64,000 bases of DNA from Phialocephala subalpina (GCA_900073065.1 FJOG01000006.1:1741979-1805978), one strand, 5' to 3'; counted from the stretch's first letter, positions 1 to 11,076 are shown. The notes: generated by a model not told the origin, from the letters alone. Program-made: numbers and translations.

Positions 1-73
1 TTGACACTACATTTTATCTTGATGAAGATAATTTGGCGAATGAGAAGAGTTTATATTGGAATAAGGCTTTGTA

Positions 74-108
74 GTACAATCGGGTTCGGTTAAAACTCGT
101 CACGTGAA
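74..108 (+). repeat. Left terminal inverted repeat
   Basis: GTACAATCGGGTT then AACTCGTCACGTGA; inverted partner at 1345-1379. The outer 13 bases match perfectly. Confidence 0.8.
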
Positions 109-1344
109 AAAAGCACACCCCATCATCACTCGCAAATATTTCTTCTATTCTCTTATGAAATTTAGCCTATATAAGCTCAAAATAAAGGCATTTAGTACTT
201 CGTTGCTTCTCTTTTATTCTTAAGATATGCCTTATATTTCCCGAGTATAAAATCATATAACTTTAAAAGGAAATTCTTATTTATTTGATGTTATTCCTCT
301 AATAAAGCTTCTATAAAAACTGCCTTATTTCTGAGCTTATATTTGGGTCTCTTAAGCTTATCTTTCAATACTTTCTATATATTCTTAATGGAGTTAAGAT
401 TTAGAGATTATAAAAAGTATAATATTTTATTAATTTATTTATTTTCTAAATATCGAGTAATAAGTTTAGTAATATACCAAGAAATATTATCTTATTATAA
501 AACAACTTTATTTCTATACTTTTCTCTCATTTTATTATAAAATAAAATGAAATAATTTTGGAGTATTTAATAGTAGTATTTAAAGTTCATATTATATCCT
601 TTCGAAAAAATATAAATAAATCTAATTTCGTTTTTATAAAAACAAGTTTATACCCTTAGAATTATTCTCCCACTCTTAAAAGAAAGTCTCAAATTCTTAT
701 TAGTATACTCCTAATCCTTTTTAACCCCTTTAATCACATAAAATATAGTTCCATTTACTCTTATTTTGAATATAACTTTATTATTCTAATATATTTTCCT
801 CGGGTTCCTTTTGAGCTTAAACTCGCTTCGATAATAAGCCCTTTTTTTCTTCTTATGCAAAGAACTCAAATAAAGCTTTTTATAAGGTTAGCGCTTTATT
901 TTACTATATTATTTAAGGATTTTAGAGACTATATAGTAGTTAAATCGCTTCCCAGATTTAAATAGCGTTCCGAGTACTTTTAAGATTATTTTTGGCTTTA
1001 TTATAATAATGTATATTAAAGTCCTTATTATTTTAATCGAGAGTTTTTTCTTTGCTTTATTTTCGGCCTTTTTGCAAGTATAAAGCTATTAGTTTTAGAA
1101 TAATAATTGATAAAAAAAAGATAATAAAGCGAGGTATCTCTATTTTAAACCAAATCGCGATAAGTTTATATTCTTTATTTTTTAACGTTAAAATATATTC
1201 TTTTTCACGCTTTATGAGGTAAGTATTTTTTACCCTTAGTGCGACTTCCATGATTTGAAGTTTAAAAGGATTTTATAAGAGAATAGAGAAGATATTATGT
1301 GTGCGGTGGGGTAAGTAGTATTTGGCTATATAGCCGAATGTTAC

Positions 1345-1379
1345 CTCACGTGACGAGTTTCAATATAACCCGATTGTAC
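1345..1379 (-). repeat. Right terminal inverted repeat
   Basis: The reverse complement reads GTACAATCGGGTT, a short variable stretch, then AACTCGTCACGTGA, matching the left end. The CACGTG core lies in both repeats. Confidence 0.8.
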
Positions 1380-1613
1380 TAAGTAGTGAGAGGTGGAGGA
1401 GAATGGGGTGGTTAAAATGGGTTAAAGGCGGGGCAAAATGTGTATAAGGAATAGGATGGATGGTGAGAATTGTATACATGGGCTCCAATATGAAAATGAT
1501 TGAAGCTGTCTTTCAAGAAAGGTTTTACAAACTTGACTGAGAAGCTATGCTGCCAAAGGAGACAAGTACTTCGAAGTGCAGGTAGCATCGTATGAGACAC
1601 CTCACTTCTAAGA

Positions 1614-2420
1614 AAAAGTCCTCACAGGTGGGACATTGATGGAGTTTCGTTGCACATCTCATCGTAGCGGACGCCTTCCGGACGCTCTAATGCCCTAAGC
1701 TTGGCTCAATTTGGCGTAGCTGTGAATTTGGAAGTTGAAAGAGACCTCTTGCACAACGAAGACTTAGAAAGTTACCTTCACAACCAGGACATTGCCGAAC
1801 TTTCGTTGCACGGCTCGGTCTGCCGGCAAAACTTCAGCTATCCGGCAGCTCTAACCTGGCTTAGCTTAAGGATTAAAGTGACTCGGTTGTGACTTTACAA
1901 ACGAGGTAATGTTCTAGAATCTAAGAGACAATGAGAGAGTCTCGTTGCACTTCGTAACCTTTTGATGAGGGAAGACAAATCACTTAGTGGGCTAGTGGCC
2001 CGCTTGTGCCAGCCAGACAATTTAGGAGTTTCCGCAAAGCCATTCTACCAAAAGACAGGCATCTTAAAGTGTATACATCCTTGGAAAAGTCTTCTTGAAA
2101 GTAGTGACATTGAGAAAGTTTTGTTGCACTTCGTAACTTTTTGATGGGGTAGAGCAGATGACACTAATGGGCTGGTGGATCGCTTAAGATTTAGGCAGCT
2201 AGTCCGGGCTTTTGGGAGAAGCTTAAGGTGCTTGTGGACTTGCAGCTTCAAGTGTGTAAAGAGTCACGTGATGCTGCTCATTCTTGGAAAAGTCGCCTCG
2301 AAAGCAGGGACATTGGGCAGGTTTGTTGCACCTCGTAACTTTTTTGATGGGTTAAGATTCAGATACAATAGAACTATAGTGGCTCGCTTAGGTCTAGGCA
2401 GCCATCTTAGGACTTTCTCT
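1614..2420. repeat. Five diverged direct repeats, period about 140-200 bp
   Basis: The core GTTGCAC (or GTTGCA), usually preceded by GACATTG plus about ten bases and in the later copies followed by TTCGTAAC and TTTTGATG, recurs at 1649, 1805, 1944, 2123 and 2325. The left flank of most copies also shares GAAAAGTC or GAAAGT. The units are strongly diverged and no long frame crosses them. They may be a decayed satellite or repeated remnants of one coding segment; there is no evidence of function. Confidence 0.6.
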
Positions 2421-2707
2421 TTGGAGATTGAGCGGGCTTTTGAGCAAAGAGATTGGAGGAAGGAAGTTATGCAAGAATGATAGAATTCGAAGATGGGCAT
2501 AGATGCCTTTAATGGCATGAAGCTGTCCGCAACCAGTTCCTCATGAAAGAGTAAGTGTGCTAGCAAGGCATAGAGAGTGTTGTGCTAAAAGAGTTGAAGG
2601 AAGGATGTTTCTAAACTTTCTTTGTGTTCGGTACGTATAAGGATCGCAGCCTGAGAGAGGATTCTAGAGATCCCGCCAGAGTAACTTTAATTTCCTGAAT
2701 CCCAACC

Positions 2708-3489
2708 ATGGATAAGGACGCAAAGACACCTGCGAGGAAATCAAGTCGGAGCAAGGCTGTCAACAACCCCGTCAAAGACCAACCCCTCTACACCTGGATC
2801 GTGGTACATAGTTGAAGAGCTCGCAAAGCTTGAAGCACAATTCGCGATATCTCCAGACACCTCGAGCACAGATGAACTCGAGCAGCTCGCGAAAGAGTTG
2901 CCTGGTCGTTCAACGAGGGCAATCAGCGTTCGTGAATAATGCTCTAGAGCTTCCTGAGAGCTAATTCCTTTCACAGATCTGGTTCAGCAAACGAAGGCAG
3001 CTAGAGGCGACAAAACAAGCCTTGGAGATATTTGTAAGTGAAGCTGGTTATGTCATCTTGCCAATTCCGGCTAACTTTTGATAGAGCAGAGCTAATGCAA
3101 GTGACGACGATTCTCCAGAAGCAACGATCTCCAAGAATCGAGGCGATATTGACTTCCCCGGGCTTCTTAGAAAGGCAGCAAATGAGACAAGGATAGGAGT
3201 GACGGCTCTAGGAAGAGAAGCACCGAAAAAGAAAGGAGACGCATCTTCGCCGAAGAAAACGAAATCATAAATTGCAGAGCAAGGTGGGGATGTCTCGAAT
3301 GCGAACATCTCGAGTGACGAGAACTTTGTAAACGTCGACACGGTGGATACGGAGGAGAAATCACCAGAGCTGTACGAACGGGAGGGTTTCTTGGAAGAGG
3401 AAATTCGGGAACTCGAAGTGAAGCTGGTCAAGAAGCGAGCTGCACTTGCGATCATCAAAAATGACATCGTGAAGCTTACTGACAGCTAG
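2708..3489 (+). pseudogene. Homeodomain transcription-factor gene, decayed
   Basis: A three-exon reading can be traced with introns at 2928-2976 and 3034-3084, both phase 0 with good splice signals. The conceptual product contains a homeodomain: helix 1 includes ELAKLEAQF, helix 2 includes ELEQLAKEL, and the recognition helix reads IWFSKRR, split by the first intron after the codon for Ser. W48, F49 and R53 of the family are present. The C-terminal part has a Lys-rich patch and an acidic, probably coiled-coil tail. Two lesions are visible: the ATG frame at 2708 runs into a stop before the homeodomain, so a one-base frameshift lies near 2760-2790, and TAA at 3268-3270 interrupts the last exon (a C-to-T change of CAA would explain it). 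An unrecognised upstream start could remove the first lesion but not the second. The ATG choice is therefore uncertain. Confidence 0.6.
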
Positions 3490-4236
3490 TGATGCAATAG
3501 CGAAGAGTCTATTTGCCTCTAATCCATGCTTCACAGACCCTGTGGGGGAAAATTAGAATCTGGGATGGTCAATAGCAACAGTGCGTGGATCTGATTCCCA
3601 GTATGAGAAATGCTGGCCTTTAAGGGGTCGTCGTCCGGTTCCCGGATTTTGAAGAATGAGAGTTCCTTCTTCTAAATATCCAAAGTCAAGCAATGCGTTA
3701 ATTGGCTTGAATGAATGCATGCACAGAGAATAAGGAGGGACAAGACACGTCGAACATGGCACGTGACATATACAATGAAGCTCGAAAAGCTGATGAAACC
3801 TGCAGTCTCGCAAGAACTCTTGTAGTCTGGTATCAAAGAGGGCGTTGCCCAGGTATGAAGATATATTCAAGATTGAGACTTGTTAGAAAAGATATGGTAG
3901 GAAAGAAGAAGAGCTCGGTGATCAACAGCACTATTTTGTGACACCTCGGAAGCTAGCGCGCGGCTGAAACATGCATCTCGACAGCTTGGCCTTCCCAACC
4001 TCATGCTTCACAACGAACACTAGTCCCCGCGACGATACGAATCATCAACTGGCACCAAGCCATCTCGATACTCACGCATCTGCGACACTCTTCCTCTTCT
4101 GTCTAGGCAACAGCAGCTCGAGAATGTGGACACAGTAACTTATCGCTAGACGCGTAATCAGGCTACGATTTATTGAAACATCACCAAACCTCAAAACGAG
4201 CTTCTTTTCTCCACAAACTACCGCAGAACCGCAGAT
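3490..4236. other. Intergenic region
   Basis: No convincing gene. Short open frames here have no recognisable motif and no splice context. Confidence 0.5.
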
Positions 4237-4245
4237 ATGGTGGGC

Positions 4246-5446
4246 ATGAACGTATGTAATTCGGAACATCCCTCTCCTATGCCATTTGAGCAACTAGCAG
4301 AGCTGATGATATCTAGATATTCCGTATCCTTGGGGACGTCTCCCACACCCTCTCGAAATGCATCCTCATCTTTGCGATCCATCGAAACCATAGCACAGAA
4401 GGAGTTTCCCTCATCACGCAAGGGCTATACTGCGTAGTCTTCATATCACGATATCTCGACCTGTTCATGTTCAACACAGCATGGAACACTATTCTCAAGA
4501 TATTCTACATCCTCAGCTCGCTATACATCCTATTTTTGATGCTCAGAGTGTATGCGCGGACACGAGAAAGGGAGGCAGCATGGAAGCTCGGTGCGCTGTG
4601 TTTGATTGGAAGTGCTGTCCTGGCACCGATATGTATGATGATATTTAGGACCAAGATATGGTGGGGGTGGATGGAGGTAAGACAGTCTGGACATTACCAT
4701 CACAAAGCTATCTGACAAGAGTGCTGCAGATGTTCTGGACATTTTCGATCATCCTCGAATCGACCTGCATCCTTCCTCAACTCCTCCTTCTGCGACAAAC
4801 AACAGTGCCGACTGTAATCGATTCTTACTACCTCCTGACACTGGGATCCTACCGTGCATTTTATATTCTGAACTGGATCTGGCGAGAATTCGACATCACC
4901 GACCGAAAACCAGACCCAGTGTCCATAATCTTTGGAGTCATCCAAACCGCCTTCTACATCGATTTCGCATGGGTATACTACTCCAGACAAAGAGTCAAGC
5001 TACGGAATGGCGGAATAGTTGATCAAGATGATCTGAGGAACGGATGGTTACTGAGGACGATATTTGGACATAAAGCTATTGTGCCACATAACGATGAGGA
5101 TGAGGAGTCTGCGCCCGCGCTGGGTAGAGATGCACACTTGGAAGAAGGAAGGCCGACTCTTGGCGGCGGCCGAAACGGGAGCTCGAAATGGGGCACCAGA
5201 GGAATCAGCGTTTCTGCAGACGATGGAGTGTTGGCTGGAGAGAGGGAGCGACAAAAGCAGTTCCAGGGACAGGAGAGCGGGATTGTGAGTGCAGAGGACC
5301 ATGATCCGGATGCGAAGTTGCAAGACCCAGATGAGCTCGCGAGAATACTGGATGATGAGGACGACGACGACGATGAGGGAGTTCTGCCTGGTGGTGAGGG
5401 GAGCGCGGTGGGAAATGGGAGTGAGTGGAGGGAGGGGTCACATTGA
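4246..5446 (+). CDS. ER lumen protein-retaining receptor (ERD2/KDEL receptor family)
   Basis: Three exons, 4246-4251, 4317-4676 and 4730-5446, give 360 residues. The tiny first exon codes only Met-Asn; an in-frame ATG at 4237 would add three residues. Family landmarks are IFRILGDVSH right after the start, the ISRYLDLF segment, the WTFSIILES segment, the LGSYRAFYILNWIWR segment and GVIQTAFYIDFAWVYY. Seven hydrophobic spans fit the KDEL-receptor fold, which returns escaped ER chaperones from the Golgi in COPI vesicles. The receptor core ends near residue 240 and is followed by about 120 hydrophilic residues with an Asp/Glu run (DEDDDDDEG). The tail does not end in the short Lys-rich COPI signal of yeast and animal receptors. 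Identification is strong; the role of the tail is unknown. Confidence 0.88.
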
Positions 5447-5725
5447 GGCATTCTGCGAAGGGATAGGGAACAGGTTGTACGCATTGTTTCGAACGTATGA
5501 ATACCCGTCAATTGCATGATCTTGGCATGGCGTTGAAATATGGAAGCTGCAGATGGTTCACATAGGTTTCGTTGGAGATTGATTTGGCAAACGCCTGTGT
5601 CTTGATACTAGGGTTTCAATACGGACATTTTGTTTTCGCAGATGGTTGAGCTGTCGTGAACAGTCGTGCACTATTTTCACGGCGTTGATTTTTGTCTCTT
5701 GTTCCGACTCCGGGGTAAGTCTCGA

Positions 5726-6068
5726 ATGTCGGTCAACAGAGAACTTCTCCCACGCAGAACCCAAGTTCCACTTGTGAGTACTCTTCACCTGGTTTTATTC
5801 TACAAGTACCTGCTGACTGGCAGAGCCCTCGAGCTCCACCCCACATTCTTGCACAAGAAGATCAAGCACCCAAGATCGTTCGAGCGAAGACCCATGGGTC
5901 CTAGAAAATACCACAGGCGCAGAAGCCAGCAGTACCGCCCCGGAGGAAAAGCAGGAAGAGCAGGAAGAGCAGCAACCACAACAACGGATTTGCTTAGGAT
6001 ATCGAACCAACGGTGTTTTCGTGCCCCGCTTCTCAACGAGAGTGGGATTGGAGGTCTATGCATTATGA
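5726..6068 (+). CDS. Possible small Gln/Glu-rich protein
   Basis: A weak two-exon model: ATG at 5726, donor GTGAGT at 5774, acceptor at 5825, second exon to TGA at 6066-6068, about 96 residues. The second exon contains an EEKQEEQEEQQPQQ stretch and has coding-like codon use. No family is recognised. The acceptor is ambiguous: CAG at 5823 breaks the frame, while the GAG two bases later keeps it. It could equally be untranslated or intergenic sequence. Confidence 0.28.
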
Positions 6069-7015
6069 CTTTAGTTGCAGTACGATAGTTCAAGAAACGA
6101 AAAGAGGACAGCTCATTTCTTCTCGTTTTCTTGCTGCTTTTGAACTCTTGGTTTTGGTGAAATCGATGCCTTGCTTTCGACGCGATAATTTTAGCGCGTT
6201 TTGACTTTGAGTCTTCCTCCCAAACTTGTCGATCTAGAGGACCTTTGCAACTCAACAACCCAAATCCCACCAACCAAACGCCCCTAACATATCTACAGGC
6301 ATGGCATCCTCCAATTATAGTTATCAAGCTAGATACCAAGATTTTCTCGAGGTCACTCGCAGATTTGAGCTCGCAGCCCTCTCAGCTCAAGGTTTAGAGC
6401 GAGTTTACACCCAGAAGGTCAACGAGTTTCGACAAGCTTATCCAGCTGCAGATACAGCTCTAATATACTACAGCGTGGACTGTGCAGTTGCTTTTCAGTT
6501 CTGTATGTACAATTTTTGACCTCCGCACAAGCTGCATTGCTGACTGACGACACCAGTCCCAGATCATGATTTCCAGATGATCCAGCCAGTTTCGTGGGGA
6601 AGAATCACTGCAAGATTCCCGCTTCCAGTTCGGCGCCTTCAAGATCCCCGACAAGCTCCCCAGCGAAATCTTCCTCGAGATCCTCAACAAGGCGTTCGGG
6701 GTGTGATGCCCTCGCGGAGCACGCCGCCAATTCAAATTAGCGGTCTGCTCAGCAGAGGAACTTCAACAATCCAGCTAGATACCCTCCATTTCAAAGTTCG
6801 ACAGCTAGTCCACCACATGTTCAGGGCATGCCTCAAGGCTCTGGTTCATACCAAGCCTCAGGTCCATACCCAAGGCATTCGCAGTTCACACGTAGCTACA
6901 CCAGGTTCACATCAGTGGTAGATCCTCCACAGATGCAACCTCAGTTCCAACCTCCTCAACTTCAGCATCCTCAATTTCAACAATCTCAATTCCAAGGTCC
7001 TCCACAGATGCCTCA

Positions 7016-7060
7016 TCGTTTCCAAGATCCTCAGTTCCAAGATCCTCAGTTCCAAGATCC
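7016..7060 (+). repeat. 15-bp tandem repeat coding FQDPQ
   Basis: Three back-to-back units of TTCCAAGATCCTCAG run directly into the first N base, so the gap very likely hides more copies. Confidence 0.85.
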
Positions 7061-7550
7061 NNNNNNNNNNNNNNNNNNNNNNNNNNNNNNNNNNNNNNNN
7101 NNNNNNNNNNNNNNNNNNNNNNNNNNNNNNNNNNNNNNNNNNNNNNNNNNNNNNNNNNNNNNNNNNNNNNNNNNNNNNNNNNNNNNNNNNNNNNNNNNNN
7201 NNNNNNNNNNNNNNNNNNNNNNNNNNNNNNNNNNNNNNNNNNNNNNNNNNNNNNNNNNNNNNNNNNNNNNNNNNNNNNNNNNNNNNNNNNNNNNNNNNNN
7301 NNNNNNNNNNNNNNNNNNNNNNNNNNNNNNNNNNNNNNNNNNNNNNNNNNNNNNNNNNNNNNNNNNNNNNNNNNNNNNNNNNNNNNNNNNNNNNNNNNNN
7401 NNNNNNNNNNNNNNNNNNNNNNNNNNNNNNNNNNNNNNNNNNNNNNNNNNNNNNNNNNNNNNNNNNNNNNNNNNNNNNNNNNNNNNNNNNNNNNNNNNNN
7501 NNNNNNNNNNNNNNNNNNNNNNNNNNNNNNNNNNNNNNNNNNNNNNNNNN
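7061..7550. other. Assembly gap (490 N)
   Basis: Run of N inside the FQDPQ repeat. Its length is probably an estimate or a masked region. Confidence 0.99.
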
Positions 7551-7751
7551 CAACCACAGATGCCACATCAACCAATTCCTCGCGAGTTCTCAGTCTCTGC
7601 ATATCCTCAAGGCTTGCAGAGCTCCAGACACGGCCAACGAGAAGCTCAGCCTCAGGTGCAACCTCAATCAAGCTCGTTTCGGCGAGGTCCTCCTCACGCA
7701 CTTATCGAAGATGAGCTTGTCTCCCTAGCTAGAGAGTCTTCAGCTTCGTAG

Positions 7752-9052
7752 ACACCAAGTTACCATCCTCCTCAGCGGGAGAGGTCGATCAGATGCCGAT
7801 TATTTTGGAAACAGATGTTTGAAAGTTCCCGGTTCTAAGTCTCCAGTTGCAAGATCCTTCAGGTAAATCATATCCTTCTTCGTATATAATTTTGAAGCTG
7901 ACGTATTTCGGCTCAATCACAGTTTACACTTCAGTTCCAAGAGTAAATCAGCTATAGATAAGCTCATAGATATTCAGCTCTCGAACAAACCCAAACATCC
8001 AAGTTTCCCGAAAGCAACTGTGCTGTCTCGTTCAGGTTTGCGTTCAAACGTAAACCTCGTCCATGACAGCTAAGCTTACAGCAGTAGGGAAGTTGGAGCG
8101 ACAAAGCTCGCAGATTCAACTTGAAGACACATACCCCGACGTTAGCCTTGGTATGCCGAGTTCGAAGATAGGGATTAAAGGGACACAGCTTCAAGCTACG
8201 AGTTCAAAGAGTTCGAGGTCAGATGCTTGAAGATCGAATCAAAGAAGATGAAGGAAAGGCTACATAAGGTTCAAGAGAGGGATGAATGTCTCGGAGTTTG
8301 AAGCTGGAGATATGTGGTTAGATCAGATCACGTAGCTGAAGCTACCGAGTCTGATGGAACCGAGCCTCAGGCAAGTTTGATATGATCGTGCAGCTTCAAA
8401 GCTGAACAGCCTGTCAAAACCAGCTTCCATCAAGAGTTCGGGTTACACATTTTGCAGGGAGTAGGCTGAATGAAATGTTGCTTCAAACCACAACTTCCGC
8501 TCACTCCCAGCTTACACGGGACGAAGAAAGGTGTTTGAGTAGCTGGGGAGTTTGGAAGCATTATCTGGGAAAGTGAGATTGGACAGAGTCAGATCAGGCG
8601 GGTTAATGTTGCCGGCAGATATGAGAGAGGTCAAGCTCACAAGATAGTTATGGTTGAAGCACCTGAATAGATCAAGTTTCAAGCAGTCGGGGCTTTAGAC
8701 AGATTGAGTTTCACGATCGGTACATGGTGCTTCTCATGATTCTACCAATGTATGACAGACGAAGCTTACTAATTGAGGTAATGTCCCTGTTAGGTGTCAT
8801 CATGGGGCGCTTTCGTTTTGCTGGTTTGTTTCACCATTCTCGCCAAGCATCGTGACTTGGTGGTTCAATTAAGCTCTTGAGCCGTGAAAATTAATATTAA
8901 CCACCGATGCCAGAACATTGATTCTCAGCATATGAACATTTCAGAAGCATATAATGCCATGAGTTAGAGCTAGGAAACATTTATCTTTCTTCGTTCTCCG
9001 CTCTAGATCTCCGTGCTTCCTCCAAATCCTGAAAGTCCAGCGCTCTCTCAAA
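7752..9052. other. Intergenic, no gene seen
   Basis: About 1.3 kb without a plausible exon chain. Short words such as AAGTTCGAG and AGCTCAAG recur loosely, suggesting old low-complexity or repeat-derived sequence, but no unit can be defined. Confidence 0.5.
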
Positions 9053-10327
9053 ATGGAGACTTTCGAACGAGCACTTGAGACTGCCACAAATAAGGAAAGT
9101 CGATGCAACAAGGTTGCTCATGGCATCATCGCCGCCGCTATCGACAAGTCAGGTAACCTCAATGATGTTCAAAATTGTGCCAGAAAATATTTACTGACCG
9201 ACAACGTGCAGGTGAATACATCTACAAGAGGACTTCTGGTTCCATATCACTGCAGCCCGATGCCCTACCAGTTTCCTTCGAAAATGCTCTCGTAATAGCA
9301 TCTTGCACAAAGTTGATCACAACGATCGTCGCACTGCAATGTGTCGAACGCGATCTCGTCGCTCTTGACGAGCCGATTGAGACGCATCTTCCCGAGTTGG
9401 CGAATCCTCAAGTCATCACCTACGATGAGAAATCAGAGAAAGAAAGCTTCATCCTAGCTCCAGCGAAGTCCAAGATCACTCTCCGCCAACTGGTAAATAA
9501 TTCCAGTGGTCCGGCATATGATCTGGGAGAGCCCGCATTGGAAGCTTGGCGAAAATCTCGAGGCGAAACACCTCTCAGTCTCTGGGCTCCTGTCTTTCCA
9601 GCGTTCTCGACGCCACTTCTCTTCGAGACTGACACGTAATGGGTGTATGGGTCAGGCATTGATTGGGTCGGACTCCTGATCTGTCGCTTGTCTCAACGAA
9701 TGTCACTGGAGAACTACCTCATCAACAATGTCTTCGCTCCTTTGAAGATGGATTCTACCACCGTTCATCTCTAGTACAAGCCTGAAATCTGTCAAAGATT
9801 TCTCCAACCTGCAAATTGGGTACCAGATGAGACATTGATCCCTGGAATTCTCGCTTACCGCACCCACCAGCCGACGAATACGGAGGGAACGGTCTCCTCT
9901 CTTCTGTACCAGACTACATGCCCATCCTCGGCGACATTATCAAAGACCAACCCCTACTCCTCAAACCAGAAACCGCAGAACTGATGTTTACACCTCAATT
10001 CCCGAAGGAAGCACCTTCTTGCAACATCTCAAGAACAGCCAAACATTATTCGAGAACTCAGCGGGAGGTCACGTCAGGAATCTGGCTATCAACTTCGGTC
10101 TTGGTGGGTTACTGTTCACGAAGCAGATCCCGCTTACCGGAGCACCTCCTGGAACGCTGGCATGGGGCGGCTTGCCGAACATGATGTGGTGGGCGAATAG
10201 GGAGAGGCGCGTTGCGGGATTCTATGCTACGCAGGTAATTCCGCATTCTGATGTGAGGAATACTAAACTGGCGGCACTTTTTCAGAGGAGTCTATGGAAG
10301 ATGGTTGCGAAAGAAGGTATGGCTTGA
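9053..10327 (+). pseudogene. Beta-lactamase-fold serine hydrolase (class C / esterase-like), disrupted
   Basis: Exon 1 starts at ATG 9053; intron 9153-9211 is phase 1 with a good branch site. The product carries IASCTKL, where the Ser and Lys form the catalytic SxxK motif of class C beta-lactamases, PBP-like esterases and LovD-type acyltransferases, followed by ERDLVALDEPIETHLPEL and KITLRQLVNNSSG as in fungal members. The C-terminal block (LAINFGLGG, LAWGGLPNMMWW) is also family-like. Lesions: TAA at 9637-9639 before WVYGSGIDWVG, a stop near 9771 after STTVHL, and a frameshift near 10018 between PKEAPS and the segment beginning LQHLKNSQ. Three independent breaks make an active enzyme unlikely. 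Confidence 0.8.
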
Positions 10328-10503
10328 TCTGGGACATGCTTTGGAACAGATGGATTTCAGTCACAATAATGCTTTGTAATATTTAGTAGGCTGGGTTGGG
10401 AGTGTTCCTTCGTCTAGCTATAGCATGTACGTACAGATAGCATGCCTTCAAGTCCCATGGTCTGGACGGACATATATACTCTTTGCTCAGTAATCCCTTC
10501 CCT

Positions 10504-11076
10504 CTACCACTCAGCCTGGGTTAGATCCCAAGGCAGATCCGCATTCCTGAACTCTGCACAAAGAAAGTACTTTGAATAAACACCCTTGCCAGCTTCAACA
10601 TTCTTGACGATCAGTCTGGTCTTCATAATATTCCCCATATATCCTACGGATACCAATCTCGATGTCATCCCTTCCCCGTTGAACATCCGTCCCAAATATC
10701 GTGGCATCTTTTCCTTGGACATTGCAGTAACCTCAGTTTCATCAAGCGGGACCTGAAGTATATCCAAGTTAGCATTTGTACCTATGTATGAATTAAAGAT
10801 GGAACAGGTCAGAAGGACTCACCTTCGCTGAATTGGCTTCCACCAGGGACCACCCGGAACCATCTTCATCGATCTTCGTGGCCCATTCGTATTTTTTGGC
10901 CCCATTATTGTCGTCGCCGGTGCTCGTATCTTGTCGGGGGAGTCGATGAACTTGAAGAAGAATGGAGAGTGCATCTTGAGAATGGCCGATCGGAAGTAGA
11001 AGTATGTGGTGTGGAAGACCTTGACGCGCGTATCAAGCTCAGAGCCGCGAGCAGAGAGCTCGATGATCTTGGGCAT
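10504..11076 (-). pseudogene. Truncated BTB-domain gene copy
   Basis: Read right to left, ATG at 11076 begins a segment with HTTYFYFRSAILKMHSPFFF, matching the BTB helix region of the neighbour at 11958-13217. A one-base loss near 10937 shifts the frame; beyond it the other frame reads KKYEWATKIDEDG, matching KYEWITKVEDNG in the neighbour. A GTGAGT donor ends this exon, and the next exon (about 10504-10745) ends in FLCAEF, DLPWDLTQAEW, matching the extreme C-terminus of the neighbour (FLCADW, DIPWDRTQKDW). The central ~200 residues are missing. It is best explained as a tandem duplicate with an internal deletion. Confidence 0.7.

Larger units (their letters stand above)
74..1379. mobile_element. 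Decayed Tc1/mariner-like (Fot1/pogo-type?) DNA transposon
   Basis: The segment is bounded by inverted copies of GTACAATCGGGTT followed a few bases later by AACTCGTCACGTGA. Each end is flanked by TA (72-73 and 1380-1381), the target duplication of Tc1/mariner elements. Weaker inverted similarity continues inward for roughly 100 bp (ATTCTCTTATRAAAT near 150-165 and, inverted, near 1270-1285). The interior is very AT-rich with no long open frame, as expected after repeat-induced point mutation. No transposase fragment can be recognised, so it could also be a non-autonomous derivative. The TIR and TA boundaries are seen directly; the superfamily is inferred from TIR plus TSD. Confidence 0.75.
6301..7751 (+). 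pseudogene. F-box-like / FQDPQ-repeat locus, interrupted by assembly gap
   Basis: ATG at 6301 opens a 67-codon exon with a hydrophilic, probably helical N-terminus, ending at donor GTATGT (6503). Downstream, no single splice plan keeps one frame. One frame near 6630-6700 reads KIPDKLPSEIFLEILNKAF with strong G/C bias in third positions and looks like an F-box helix. A different frame from about 6755 onward reads Gln/Pro-rich sequence and then perfect FQDPQ repeats (15-bp unit, 7016-7060) running into 490 N, and resumes after the gap up to TAG at 7749-7751. An intron from about 6699 (GTGTGA) to about 6752 could join the F-box frame to the repeat frame, but the first exon cannot be joined to the F-box frame with a normal acceptor. 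Either the locus is damaged or an exon is mis-seen. F-box assignment is tentative. Confidence 0.4.

Noticed and set aside
343..1251. Short AT-rich open frames inside the first 1.3 kb
   Set aside because: Composition is that of a RIP-decayed element, with no motif and no splice signals; such frames arise by chance in AT-rich DNA.
5023..5517. Minus-strand Ser/Pro-rich frame opposite the ERD2 tail
   Set aside because: Complement of the acidic repeat-like tail; no supporting features.
6577..6921. Arg/Pro-rich 114-codon frame
   Set aside because: Likely a shadow of the G/C3-biased F-box-like frame on the same strand; starts within a splice-acceptor region.
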